8,564 nucleotides of DNA from Allobrachymonas sp. (GCA_017996515.1 JAGOGU010000053.1:1-8564), one strand, 5' to 3'; shown: positions 1 through 7,128, counted from the stretch's first letter. The notes: generated by a model from the sequence alone, not told the origin. Numbers and translations are program-made.

Positions 1-700
1 CTCCAGCGGTGAGGTTGTGATAATCCACATGCCCGAATCCGGCCGCGCGCATCATATGGCGCAAAGACTCCTGATCGGGATGCATGCGAATGGATTCGGC
101 CAAGTAGCGGTAGCTGTCGGCATCGCCCGCTACCCACTGCCCCAATTTGGGCAGGATGTGGAAACTGTACCAGTCATACGCCTTTTGCAGCGGCGCGGCC
201 ACGCGCGAAAACTCCAGCACCAACAAGCGCCCGCCGGGTTTGAGCACGCGGCACATTTCCTGTAAGGCGTGGTCTTTGTGTGTCATGTTGCGCAGGCCAA
301 AGGCCACGCTGACCAGATCGAAACTGTTGCTGGCAAAGGGCAGCATTTCGGCGTCGCAGGCCACGCTGGGCAGAATCACGCCTTGATCGATCAGGCGATC
401 ACGCCCCGTACCCAGCATGGCCAGGTTGATATCGCTGTGCACCACCTGGCCTTCAGGCCCCACCTTGCGGGCAAACGCCCGCGCCAAATCGCCCGTGCCG
501 CTGGCAATGTCGAGCACGCGATCGCCCGCCTGCAAATTGGCAACCAGCACGGCGTAGGCTTTCCACGCGCGGTGCAGGCCTCCAGACATGAGGTCGTTCA
601 TCACATCGTATTTGGACGCCACCGAATCGAACACGCCGCGCACACGGCGGGCTTTTTCGTTTTCTTCTACGGTTTCGTAACCAAAATGGGTTTGGGGCAT
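1..700 (-). CDS. ubiE: Ubiquinone/menaquinone biosynthesis C-methyltransferase UbiE, C-terminus cut by window edge
   Basis: This SAM-dependent methyltransferase C-methylates the quinone ring (demethylmenaquinol to menaquinol, and the corresponding step of ubiquinone synthesis). The visible 233 codons begin [11 protein letters not shown]. They contain the UbiE signature [17 protein letters not shown] (about residues 31-47), SAM motif [13 protein letters not shown] (62-73), the acidic DIN after the next strand, and the later blocks FGLRNM and [15 protein letters not shown]. The family is about 245-250 residues, so only some 10-15 C-terminal residues are missing. The ATG at 698-700 has an AAGGTG-like Shine-Dalgarno about 8 bases upstream and sits where the family normally begins. 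It lies about 190 bases downstream of recR on the same strand, so co-transcription is possible but not shown. Identification is from recognised motifs and is firm. Confidence 0.95.
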   Translation of the reverse strand, partial: MPQTHFGYETVEENEKARRVRGVFDSVASKYDVMNDLMSGGLHRAWKAYAVLVANLQAGDRVLDIASGTGDLARAFARKVGPEGQVVHSDINLAMLGTGRDRLIDQGVILPSVACDAEMLPFASNSFDLVSVAFGLRNMTHKDHALQEMCRVLKPGGRLLVLEFSRVAAPLQKAYDWYSFHILPKLGQWVAGDADSYRYLAESIRMHPDQESLRHMMRAAGFGHVDYHNLTAG

Positions 701-893
701 GGGTGCAGCACCTTTTGCACGAATGGGGACGGGATGCGTTATTGTCGCTGAAAGATGCGCCAATCCCGCACCGATCAAGCCGCATCTTGCCTGCCTTTGT
801 CGCGTGTCTGCCCGATATTTGCATGATTCACGCCGTGCGCGTGGCTGGGTGGAGCTGCCGGGGGATGTGGCCGATCAGGCCAGGTTCAAGCAC
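701..893. other. Intergenic spacer between recR stop and ubiE start
   Basis: This is about 190 bases without a supported gene. On the minus strand a short perfect inverted repeat follows the recR stop (868-882, TGGCC stem, 5-base loop) but has no U-tract, so it is not a convincing intrinsic terminator. A GACAAT hexamer lies about 45 bases upstream of the ubiE start, without a good -35 partner. Whether ubiE has its own promoter here or is read through from recR cannot be decided. Confidence 0.5.
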
Positions 894-1511
894 TCAGCGT
901 CGATCGTGCAGGGCATGGGCGATGGTGCCCAGGTCCACATATTCCAGCTCGCTGCCAATAGGCACGCCGCGCGCCAGCCGGGTCACGGCCAGGCCCCGGG
1001 CTTTGAGCTGTTCGGCCAGCACATGTGCCGTCATTTCGCCCGCGGCGGTGAAGTTGGTGGCCAGGATCACTTCTTGCACCACACCGTCGCTTACGCGTTG
1101 CAGCAGTTGCTGCACGCCAATGTCGTGCAGGCCCACGCCATCCAGCGGATTGAGTTTACCCATGAGCACGAAGTACAGCCCATTGTAGGCCAGGGTGCGC
1201 TCAACGGCCGATTGGTCGGCCGGTGTTTCGACCACGCACAGCTTGCTTCGGTCGCGGGCGGGGTTGTTGCAGGTGGCGCAGATTTCCTGCTCGGTAAAGG
1301 TGTGGCACAGGGCGCAGTGGTGGATGTTGTCCACCGCGTGCACCAGCGATTGCGCCAGTTGGCGCGCGCCGGCGGGGTCGTGCTGCAACAGGTGGTATGC
1401 CATGCGCGCAGCCGATTTTGCGCCTACGCCGGGCAGGCGGCGCAGCGCTTCGATCAGGCTGTCTAAGGCATGGGCCACGATGGTTTTGTCGGTGCAGCGA
1501 TCAGTGTGCAA
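894..1511 (-). CDS. recR: Recombination mediator protein RecR
   Basis: RecR acts with RecF/RecO to load RecA onto gapped, SSB-coated DNA. The protein has the helix-hairpin-helix [16 protein letters not shown] near the N-terminus (residues 19-34), then a four-cysteine zinc finger (C66, C69, C78, C81). A Toprim domain begins at LCVVETPAD, and the conserved end is [21 protein letters not shown]. Length is about 205 residues from the start given, against about 200 for the family. No ATG is available between the in-frame TGA upstream and the first conserved residues. Candidates are TTG at 1509-1511 (used here), further TTGs at 1518-1520 and 1527-1529, and GTG at 1476-1478, which gives the N-terminal length closest to other RecRs. 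None has a clear Shine-Dalgarno. It follows ybaB by 36 bases in the conserved dnaX-ybaB-recR order. Identity is certain, the start is not. Confidence 0.95.
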   Translation of the reverse strand: MHTDRCTDKTIVAHALDSLIEALRRLPGVGAKSAARMAYHLLQHDPAGARQLAQSLVHAVDNIHHCALCHTFTEQEICATCNNPARDRSKLCVVETPADQSAVERTLAYNGLYFVLMGKLNPLDGVGLHDIGVQQLLQRVSDGVVQEVILATNFTAAGEMTAHVLAEQLKARGLAVTRLARGVPIGSELEYVDLGTIAHALHDRR

Positions 1512-1547
1512 TCAATGCAATGGGCGCAAGCAGTGCCGAGGCGGCGG

Positions 1548-1883
1548 TCAGAACGGGAACTTCATGCCGCCGGGCAGACCGGGCATGCCCGCAGGCATGA
1601 GTTTGGACATATGCGCTTCGCTGGTTTCTTCGGCTTTGCGCACAGCGGCGTTGAAAGCGGCAGCCACCAGGTCTTCGAGCATGTCTTTGTCGTCTTCCAG
1701 CAGGCTGGGGTCAATTGCTACCCGCTTTACGTCGTGCTTGCAGGTCATGGTGACTTTGACTAGGCCAGCGCCCGATTCACCCGTGACTTCTACCAGCGCC
1801 AGCTCGTCCTGGGCTTTTTTCAGATTGTCTTGCATGGCCTGCGCCTGTTTCATCAGGCCGGCGAGTTGGTTTTTGTTGAACAT
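1548..1883 (-). CDS. ybaB: YbaB/EbfC family nucleoid-associated protein
   Basis: YbaB/EbfC proteins are small dimeric DNA-binding proteins of the nucleoid, nearly always encoded between dnaX and recR. This one is 111 residues, the family norm. It begins [29 protein letters not shown], the usual amphipathic N-terminal helix. The central strands ([28 protein letters not shown]) and the C-terminal helix with [14 protein letters not shown] follow. The tail [16 protein letters not shown] is Met/Gly/Pro-rich, as is typical. The ATG at 1881-1883 is chosen because a GGAG Shine-Dalgarno stands about 9 bases upstream. The in-frame TTG at 1896-1898 directly abuts that GGAG and is unlikely to be used. 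It lies 49 bases after the dnaX stop and 36 bases before recR, so the three genes probably form one transcript. Confidence 0.95.
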   Translation of the reverse strand: MFNKNQLAGLMKQAQAMQDNLKKAQDELALVEVTGESGAGLVKVTMTCKHDVKRVAIDPSLLEDDKDMLEDLVAAAFNAAVRKAEETSEAHMSKLMPAGMPGLPGGMKFPF

Positions 1884-1889
1884 GGTGTT

Positions 1890-1898
1890 CTGCTCCAA
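1890..1898 (-). promoter_or_regulatory. Shine-Dalgarno of ybaB (GGAG) that decides the start
   Basis: On the minus strand GGAG lies about 9 bases before the ATG at 1881-1883. It directly follows the alternative upstream TTG, which therefore cannot be served by it. This is the clearest ribosome-binding site in the dnaX-ybaB-recR cluster. Confidence 0.6.
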
Positions 1899-1932
1899 AA
1901 ATCGGTGGGGTTGGTTGGATGTGCACAGGCTC

Positions 1933-3966
1933 TTATTTCTCTGCGGGGGCGGCAGGAGCTACTTCTGCATAGCCCACGCTGCCCGGCACAATCCGGGCGT
2001 CAAACTGCTGAATCATAGCCTGCACAAAGGGGTGGGCGCCAAAGCATTGTTTGGCCTGCTCTTCTTTTTCGGCGCGCAAGGCGGCCTGCCGCAGTGCCGG
2101 GCAATCCACCACGCGGCCATATTCAACCTGCACCTGTGCGGGGTGGCCGATGTGCGCCGCCAAGGCTTGCTCCAGCTTTTTGCGGCTGGGTTCGTGGTTG
2201 AGCGATTCCTGCTCCACCCGCAGCACCCAGGGAGCGGGCGTGTTTGCCGTGTCGGGCTGTTGCATCAACTGGCTTTGCAGCAGCAGCTCGCGCGCCAAAG
2301 CGGTGATGCCGCCTTCGCGGCACAAGGTTTGTGCCAGTGCGTACCAAGCATCGCCCAGTTCCGTGGGGACCAGGCGGCGCGCGGTGCTGGGCGCATCGCC
2401 GCTTTCAGCCGCTTTTGGGGCCGGGCGCGCTTGGGGGGCAGGTGACGGCTCGGGCTGGTGGCGCACGGGCAACACCAGATCAGCGGATGCATGGCTGGCA
2501 GCCGCTGGCATGGGTTGGGCAGGTTGCAGGGCGGGCGCGCTGGCTGCGTTGGCTGTTGTGTTGGTGGCAGGCGTAGCATCTGCCGGTGCCTCTTCCCAAG
2601 GGGGGATGCTGCTTTCTGCTGCCGCAGCAGATGCCGTGGTGACAGGGCGCGCAGACGCTGTTGCGTTTTCTGTTGGGTTTGCTGTGCGCGGGGCATCTGC
2701 CTGCGCGGGCGGGGTAGGGGCGGCAGGCGGGTGCGTTACCGCGGGCGCGGCCAGCGGTTGGGGCGTAGGCGCTGCCTGCGCAGCTTGGGATGCAGGGGGA
2801 GCAGATACAGCAACAGATGCGGCGACAGCGTCAGCGGCTGTTTTCAGCGTTTTTTTTTCAGCCGGGGGTTTGAAGGCCAGCAGGCGCAGCAGCACCATAC
2901 TCAAGCCTGCATATTCATCTGGCGCCAGGCCCAACTCGTCGCGGCCGTGGATGCAAATGCTGTACAGCAGCTGGGTTTCGTCTGCGGGCAGGATGTTGGC
3001 CAGGCGCGCAATTTCGGCGGCATCGGGGTCGGTTTCGTCTATTGGCATGCCGGGCACGGCTTGCTGCACGGCCATGCGTTGCAGGATACGGGCCATGTCT
3101 TCCAGCGTGCTGGCGGCAGAAAGCCCCTGCTCTTGCAGCACCTGCACACCCGCCATGAGCTGTGCGGCATTGCCTTCTGCCAGCGCTGCAATCAGCCCCA
3201 GCACATGGCTGCTACCCACGCTGCCCAGCATTTGCCGCACGGCGGCCTCTTGTACACCGTGGCCACCGGCAAAGGCAATGGCCTGATCGGTGAGCGACAG
3301 GGCATCGCGCATGGAGCCGCGCGCGCCGCGCGCCAGCAGGTACAGGGCGCTGGGTTCTGCCGCGATGTGCTCGGCCTGCAAAACCTGCTGCAAGTGCGCG
3401 GCAATGGTCTCAGGCACCATGGGGCGCAGATTGAATTGCAGGCAGCGGCTCAGTACTGTCACCGGCACTTTTTGCGGGTCGGTGGTGGCGAGTACGAATT
3501 TGAGGTATTCGGGCGGCTCTTCCAGCGTCTTCAACATGGCGTTGAAGGCCGTGTTGGTGAGCATGTGCACCTCGTCGATCATGAAGACCTTGAAGCGCCC
3601 CTGCACCGGCTTGTACACGGCCTGCTCCAGCAAGCCCTGCACTTCGTCCACGCCGCGGTTGCTGGCGGCGTCCAGCTCGGTGTAATCGACAAAACGACCG
3701 GCATCAATTGCCGTGCAGGCCGGGCATTGGCCGCAGGGGGTGGCGGTAATGCCACCGGTGCCATCCACGCCCGTGCAGTTGAGCGATTTGGCCAGAATGC
3801 GCGAGATGGTGGTTTTGCCCACGCCGCGCGTGCCGGTAAACAGATAGGCATGGTGCAGCCGTTGCTGCTCCAGCGCATTGGAAAGCGCCTGCACCACGTG
3901 CTCCTGCCCCACCATTTCACCGAAATGACGGGGACGATATTTGCGAGCCAACACCAGATAAGACAT
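1933..3966 (-). CDS. dnaX: DNA polymerase III subunits tau/gamma (DnaX)
   Basis: DnaX is the ATPase core of the clamp loader. Full-length tau also tethers polymerase III alpha and the DnaB helicase. The 677-residue product starts [12 protein letters not shown] like E. coli DnaX. It has Walker A GTRGVGKT (45-52), a zinc module (C64, C78, C81, C84, with a short TGVDGTGG insertion relative to E. coli), Walker B IDEVHML (130-136), sensor 1 ATTD (160-163) and the SRC arginine finger (173-175). Domain III ends near [10 protein letters not shown] (about 368). A long Ala/Pro-rich, probably disordered linker follows (about 373-540), with a PPWEE patch around W457, and then the tau-specific C-terminal domain. 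A9 just after domain III is a likely frameshift site. An ATG three codons upstream (3973-3975) is also possible, but the chosen start matches the family. It is first in the dnaX-ybaB-recR cluster and divergent from greB. Confidence 0.97.
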   Translation of the reverse strand: MSYLVLARKYRPRHFGEMVGQEHVVQALSNALEQQRLHHAYLFTGTRGVGKTTISRILAKSLNCTGVDGTGGITATPCGQCPACTAIDAGRFVDYTELDAASNRGVDEVQGLLEQAVYKPVQGRFKVFMIDEVHMLTNTAFNAMLKTLEEPPEYLKFVLATTDPQKVPVTVLSRCLQFNLRPMVPETIAAHLQQVLQAEHIAAEPSALYLLARGARGSMRDALSLTDQAIAFAGGHGVQEAAVRQMLGSVGSSHVLGLIAALAEGNAAQLMAGVQVLQEQGLSAASTLEDMARILQRMAVQQAVPGMPIDETDPDAAEIARLANILPADETQLLYSICIHGRDELGLAPDEYAGLSMVLLRLLAFKPPAEKKTLKTAADAVAASVAVSAPPASQAAQAAPTPQPLAAPAVTHPPAAPTPPAQADAPRTANPTENATASARPVTTASAAAAESSIPPWEEAPADATPATNTTANAASAPALQPAQPMPAAASHASADLVLPVRHQPEPSPAPQARPAPKAAESGDAPSTARRLVPTELGDAWYALAQTLCREGGITALARELLLQSQLMQQPDTANTPAPWVLRVEQESLNHEPSRKKLEQALAAHIGHPAQVQVEYGRVVDCPALRQAALRAEKEEQAKQCFGAHPFVQAMIQQFDARIVPGSVGYAEVAPAAPAEK
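2831..2859 (-). promoter_or_regulatory. Probable dnaX slippage site (A9) with stops in both shifted frames
   Basis: On the dnaX strand codons 370-373 read GAA AAA AAA ACG, giving nine consecutive A (2858 down to 2850) and an in-frame A AAA AAA heptamer. Moving into the -1 frame adds N-A-E-N-S-R and reaches TGA at 2833-2831 (378 residues). Moving into the +1 frame adds one Arg and reaches TGA at 2846-2844 (373 residues). The site lies immediately after domain III, where gamma-type products end. E. coli uses A AAA AAG here by ribosomal frameshift, and Thermus thermophilus uses A9 by transcriptional slippage (known from the family). A weak ACAGC/GCTGT stem lies about 8 bases downstream. Use of the site is inferred. 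Confidence 0.6.
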
Positions 3967-4049
3967 GGGCTGCATTCTAGAGCCTGTTCACACTTTTTGG
4001 CGCACGCTGGCATGCACGTTTGATCGGTATTTGGACTATGCTGCACACC

Positions 4050-4616
4050 ATGAGCAAAGCCTTTACCAAAGAAACCGATCACGACGATGAGGATGATGCG
4101 CAGGACGCAACGCCTGCGCTGCCCAGCGGCGGTAAAAACTACATCACGCCACAGGGCTACGCGCGGCTGCGGGCCGAGCTGATGCAGCTGATCGATGAGG
4201 AGCGCCCCAAGGTGGTCGAAACCGTGCATTGGGCCGCCAGCAATGGCGACCGTTCGGAAAACGGCGACTATCTGTATGGCAAGAAGCGCCTGCGCGAAAT
4301 TGATCGCCGCATCCGCTTCTTGACGCAGCGGCTGGAGCGCGCCGAGGTGGCCGATCCCAGTCTGCACCACGGCAGCGACCAAGTGTTTTTTGGCGCGACG
4401 GTCACGTATGCCAACGAAGCAGGCGAAGAAAACACCCTGACCATTCTCGGCATCGACGAGGTAGACAGCCTGCAAGGCCAGGTCAGTTGGATTGCGCCCA
4501 TCAGCCGGGCGTTGCTGCGCAGCCGCGTGGGTGATGTGGTGCAACTGCAAACGCCAGCAGGCGTGCAAGAAATCGAGGTGCTGGATGTGCGCTACCCCGC
4601 GCCTGCCAAGGCTTGA
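4050..4616 (+). CDS. greB: Transcript cleavage/elongation factor GreB
   Basis: GreB binds the RNA polymerase secondary channel and stimulates cleavage of backtracked RNA. The 188-residue product has the N-terminal coiled coil with the tip signature WAASNGDRSENGDYLYGKKRLREIDRR. The catalytic acidic pair is D67/E70, equivalent to E. coli D41/E44. The KKRLREIDRR wording favours GreB over GreA. The C-terminal FKBP-like domain contains DQVFFGATVTY and ISRALLRSRVGDVVQLQTPAG. Ahead of the conserved ITPQGY lies an extra tail of about 30 residues with an acidic cluster (E8-D19), so the protein is about 30 residues longer than E. coli GreB. ATG at 4050 is preferred, while ATG at 4038 and TTG at 4020 are in frame upstream. 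No strong Shine-Dalgarno is seen for any of them. The gene is divergent from dnaX and convergent with rho. Confidence 0.95.
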   Translation: MSKAFTKETDHDDEDDAQDATPALPSGGKNYITPQGYARLRAELMQLIDEERPKVVETVHWAASNGDRSENGDYLYGKKRLREIDRRIRFLTQRLERAEVADPSLHHGSDQVFFGATVTYANEAGEENTLTILGIDEVDSLQGQVSWIAPISRALLRSRVGDVVQLQTPAGVQEIEVLDVRYPAPAKA

Positions 4617-4657
4617 CGGTGCGTGCTGCTCTATTCATTCCAGTTATTCATCCATGA

Positions 4658-4693
4658 AAAACGCCCACCAGAATGAACCTGAGTGGGCGTTTT
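4658..4693. terminator. Bidirectional intrinsic terminator between greB and rho
   Basis: A perfect 11-bp inverted repeat (AAAACGCCCAC at 4658-4668, GTGGGCGTTTT at 4683-4693) encloses a 14-base loop that can pair further (CAG/CTG). Each strand ends in a T-run: TTTT then GTTGTTG on plus, TTTTT on minus. It lies 41 bases after the greB stop and about 51 bases after the rho stop, so one hairpin can end both convergent transcripts. Confidence 0.9.
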
Positions 4694-4744
4694 GTTGTTG
4701 GCGTGCCAGCAGGCGCTAACGGCACATCCAGAACATCCGACTCA

Positions 4745-6007
4745 TCAGCCGCCTTTGCGCATCATGTCGAAAAATTCGAGGTTGTTTTTGGTGGCTTTCA
4801 TGCTCTTCAAGACCAATTCCATCGCCTCGATTTCGTCCATGTTGTACATGAATTGGCGCAGGATGCGCGTTTTTTGCAGCACGTCGGGCGGCAGCAGCAG
4901 CTCTTCGCGGCGGGTGCCGCTGCGATTGAGCTGAATGGCCGGGAACACGCGCTTCTCGTACAGGCGGCGATCCAGATGGATTTCGCTGTTGCCCGTGCCC
5001 TTGAACTCTTCAAAGATCACTTCGTCCATGCGGCTGCCGGTGTCGATCAGCGCGGTGGCAATGATGGTGAGTGAGCCGCCTTCTTCGATATTGCGCGCCG
5101 CGCCAAAGAAGCGTTTGGGGCGGTGCAGGGCATTGGCGTCCACCCCGCCGGAGAGCACCTTTCCGCTGGAAGGCACCACGTTGTTGTAGGCGCGCGCCAG
5201 GCGGGTGATGGAGTCCAGCAGAATCACCACGTCTTTTTTCAGTTCCACCAGGCGCTTGGCGCGCTCGATCACCATTTCGGCCACGTGCACGTGGCGGGTG
5301 GCAGGCTCGTCAAAGGTGGAGCTGATGACTTCGCCGCGCACACTGCGCATCATCTCGGTCACTTCCTCGGGGCGCTCGTCCACCAGCAGCACCATCAGGT
5401 GCACATCGGGGTAGTTGGTGGTGATGCTGTGCGCAATGTGCTGCATCATCACCGTTTTGCCGCTTTTGGGCGGAGCCACCAGCAAGGCGCGCTGGCCCTT
5501 GCCGATGGGCGCGATGATGTCGATGATGCGGCCTGTGATGTTTTCTTCCGCCTTGATGTCGCGCTCCAGCCGCATCTGCTCTTTGGGAAACAGCGGCGTG
5601 AGGTTTTCGAACATCACCTTGTGTTTGTTGGCCTCGGGCGGCAGGCCGTTGATTTTGTCGAGCTTGTTCAGGGCAAAGTAACGCTCGCCATCTTTGGGCG
5701 TGCGCACTTCGCCTTCAATCATGTCGCCGGTGTGCAGATTGAAGCGGCGCACCTGGCTGGGGCTGATGTAGATGTCGTCGGTACTGGCGGTGTAGCTGCT
5801 GTCGGGGTTGCGCAAAAAGCCGAAGCCGTCGGGCAGAATTTCGAGCACGCCGTCGGCAAATACCTGCTCGCCCAACTTGGCGCGCTTTTTGATGATGGCG
5901 CTCATCAGCTCCTGCTTGCGCATGCGGCCTGTGTTTTCAATTTCCAGCTCTTCAGCTTGTTTGAGCACTTCGGAAACGTGCAGAACCTTGAGTTCGTTCA
6001 GATGCAT
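4745..6007 (-). CDS. rho: Transcription termination factor Rho
   Basis: Rho is the hexameric RNA-dependent ATPase/translocase that ends transcription at rut-containing RNAs. The 420-residue product aligns almost without gaps to E. coli Rho (419). It has an N-terminal helical domain (1-45), a cold-shock RNA-binding domain with RNP1 GFGFLR (61-66), and a P-loop APPKSGKT with K181, K184 and T185 (Ser replaces the more common Ala at 182). Then come [10 protein letters not shown], the Walker B region [17 protein letters not shown], the Q-loop region [15 protein letters not shown] and the R-loop region [17 protein letters not shown]. It ends [10 protein letters not shown], followed by two successive TGA stops. 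ATG at 6005-6007 begins [11 protein letters not shown], the family start. It has no good Shine-Dalgarno but a pyrimidine-rich tract just upstream. Expression is probably autoregulated through the long leader. Confidence 0.98.
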   Translation of the reverse strand: MHLNELKVLHVSEVLKQAEELEIENTGRMRKQELMSAIIKKRAKLGEQVFADGVLEILPDGFGFLRNPDSSYTASTDDIYISPSQVRRFNLHTGDMIEGEVRTPKDGERYFALNKLDKINGLPPEANKHKVMFENLTPLFPKEQMRLERDIKAEENITGRIIDIIAPIGKGQRALLVAPPKSGKTVMMQHIAHSITTNYPDVHLMVLLVDERPEEVTEMMRSVRGEVISSTFDEPATRHVHVAEMVIERAKRLVELKKDVVILLDSITRLARAYNNVVPSSGKVLSGGVDANALHRPKRFFGAARNIEEGGSLTIIATALIDTGSRMDEVIFEEFKGTGNSEIHLDRRLYEKRVFPAIQLNRSGTRREELLLPPDVLQKTRILRQFMYNMDEIEAMELVLKSMKATKNNLEFFDMMRKGG

Positions 6008-6225
6008 GATGGAAAAATTCCGCAAAAAAAGAAAAAGGGAATGGGGGCAGCGCGTGGCGCTTCTGCTTCTTGCGATGAAACGGCCGGAATGTGTCTTGCC
6101 GATTCAATGAAGCGCGAATGAAAAAGACGCGATAACAGGGAACGGAAGGTGCCGAAACGGGCGTTGAAAACCCCCGTATGGATGGGATGGCAAAGCGGCC
6201 TTCGGCAACGGCGCTTTGCAAATTT
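6008..6225 (-). promoter_or_regulatory. Long 5' leader of rho, C-rich and rut-like
   Basis: From the predicted transcription start near 6225 to the rho ATG is about 218 bases with no ATG on the minus strand. The segment 6151-6101 holds 17 C and only 7 G on the transcript strand. The last 40 bases before the start codon are nearly all pyrimidine (C5, then T5 and T7 runs). C-over-G, weakly structured RNA is what Rho binds, and rho genes are known to be autoregulated by attenuation in their leaders. That this leader does so is inference. Confidence 0.5.
6190..6219 (-). promoter_or_regulatory. Hairpin at the 5' end of the rho leader
   Basis: GCAAAGCG (6219-6212) pairs perfectly with CGCTTTGC (6197-6190) on the transcript strand. 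The 14-base loop contains a smaller GCC-GAA-GGC hairpin. It begins about 6 bases after the predicted transcription start and has no U-tract, so it is more likely an mRNA-stabilising or leader structure than a terminator. Confidence 0.5.
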
Positions 6226-6231
6226 GGCGGC

Positions 6232-6237
6232 ATTATA
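6232..6237 (-). promoter_or_regulatory. rho promoter -10 element
   Basis: The minus strand reads a perfect TATAAT at 6237-6232, followed by a GC-rich discriminator (GCCGCC). This predicts transcription starting at an A near 6225. The -35 region at 17 bases spacing (ACGGCA) is poor. It is the best promoter-like hexamer upstream of rho. Confidence 0.5.
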
Positions 6238-6285
6238 GACACAAATTCAGTGCATGCCGTCGCCGCCTGAAAAGGGGGTGTAAAT

Positions 6286-6307
6286 CGTTGTATGAAGGCG
6301 TTGTATG
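6286..6307. repeat. Nine-base direct repeat, 13-base period
   Basis: CGTTGTATG occurs at 6286-6294 and again at 6299-6307, separated by AAGG. It sits in the rho/yciO divergent region, about 45-65 bases before the predicted yciO start and upstream of the rho promoter. It could be a regulator site, but no known site is recognised. Confidence 0.4.
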
Positions 6308-6338
6308 CCAGCCTAACAGGCTTGGGCGTGGCCGCCTC

Positions 6339-6344
6339 TACAAT
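6339..6344 (+). promoter_or_regulatory. Possible yciO promoter -10 element
   Basis: TACAAT at 6339-6344 lies 23 bases before the yciO start codon, which would leave a leader of about 17 bases. The -35 at 17 bases spacing (ACAGGC) is weak. An AAAGGG Shine-Dalgarno-like sequence lies between the hexamer and the ATG. Confidence 0.35.
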
Positions 6345-6367
6345 CAGGTGATTCGCAAAGGGTCGCC

Positions 6368-7003
6368 ATGTCGCAAATCATTCCGCTTCATCCCGTCAAT
6401 CCGCAAGCACGCGCCGTCCAGCAGGCAGTGGATCTGCTGGCGCGCGGCGAGGTGCTGGCCGTACCCACCGATTCGGGCTATGCCCTGGTGTGCCACATCG
6501 ACGACAAGGCCGCCAGCGACCGGCTGCGCCAGTTGCGCGGGGTGGATGCCAAACACCACCTGACCTTGCTGTGCCGCGATTTGAGCGAGCTGGCCAACTA
6601 TGCCCGTGTGGACAATCGGCAATACCGCTTGCTCAAGCAAGGCACGCCCGGGGCCTTCACCTTCATTCTGGAAGCCACGAAAGAAGTGCCGCGCCGCTTG
6701 AGCCACCCTTCGCGCAAAACCATTGGCCTGCGTGTGCCGCAGCACACGGTGCTGCGCAGCCTATTGGAAGCGCATAACCAGCCCATTTTGGGCACCACCC
6801 TGATTCTGCCCGGCGACGATGCGCCGCTGTACGAGGCCAGTGAGATCGAAGCTGCTTTAGGCAAGCAGCTCGCCGCCATTGTGGATGCCGGCCCCTGCCC
6901 GCATATGCCGACGACCGTTGTCGATTTGACCGAAATGGGCAACGGCGGCGAGGCCGTATTGTTGCGCCAGGGCGCGGCTGACCCGGCCGTGCTGGGCTTG
7001 TGA
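6368..7003 (+). CDS. yciO: YciO, Sua5/YciO/YrdC family protein (L-threonylcarbamoyladenylate synthase-like)
   Basis: The family shares the TsaC/Sua5 fold that makes threonylcarbamoyl-AMP for tRNA t6A. YciO members form a separate branch whose physiological role is less settled. The 211-residue product (E. coli YciO is 206) has the YciO-type start MSQIIPLHPVNPQ, VPTDSGYALVC (32-42) in place of the TsaC-type PTETVYGL, LTLLCRDLSELANYA, TPGAFTFILEATKEVPRR, KTIGLRVP and PTTVVDLT. These fit YciO better than TsaC. The ATG at 6368 has AAAGGG about 5 bases upstream and matches the family start. It is divergent from rho, and the tRNA gene beyond it is on the other strand, so it is probably monocistronic. 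A shared link to tRNA with its neighbours is tempting but unsupported. Confidence 0.9.
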   Translation: MSQIIPLHPVNPQARAVQQAVDLLARGEVLAVPTDSGYALVCHIDDKAASDRLRQLRGVDAKHHLTLLCRDLSELANYARVDNRQYRLLKQGTPGAFTFILEATKEVPRRLSHPSRKTIGLRVPQHTVLRSLLEAHNQPILGTTLILPGDDAPLYEASEIEAALGKQLAAIVDAGPCPHMPTTVVDLTEMGNGGEAVLLRQGAADPAVLGL

Positions 7004-7090
7004 TCGGTTGGGGTGCTTGATTGCGCGTGTGAAGCGGCTGTGCGCTGCTGGCTGAAGCAAGCCAAGGCGTTCAAGAGCGGGTGGCCGTTC

Positions 7091-7120
7091 AAAAAAGAAC
7101 CGCTCACGAAGAGGAGCGGT
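7091..7120 (-). terminator. Intrinsic terminator of the tRNA-Gly transcript
   Basis: On the minus strand ACCGCTC (7120-7114) pairs with GAGCGGT (7105-7099) around an 8-base loop, followed by TC and six T (7096-7091). It starts 9 bases after the tRNA 3' end. The plus strand lacks a T-run, so it does not obviously serve yciO. Confidence 0.85.
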
Positions 7121-7128
7121 CGTTGCGA

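Noticed and set aside
868..882. Possible terminator after recR
   Set aside because: The stem is only 5 bp and no T-run follows on the minus strand.
2051..4023. Two long plus-strand open frames (411 and 521 codons) opposite dnaX
   Set aside because: Both are low-complexity Ala/Ser/Gly/Arg-rich shadows of the dnaX codons. DnaX has clear motifs throughout the other strand.
6032..6062. Homopolymer-rich purine tract as a mobile-element scar
   Set aside because: No inverted ends or target duplication were found, and it is better explained as the pyrimidine-rich rho leader read on the other strand.
5123..6121. 332-codon plus-strand frame opposite rho
   Set aside because: It is a His/Val-rich antisense shadow of rho, whose full length matches the family.
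5952..6242. 96-codon minus-strand frame over the rho leader, a possible leader peptide
   Set aside because: Its start lies upstream of the predicted transcription start, its end overlaps rho out of frame, and no ATG occurs inside the leader. A short GTG/TTG peptide cannot be excluded but has no support.
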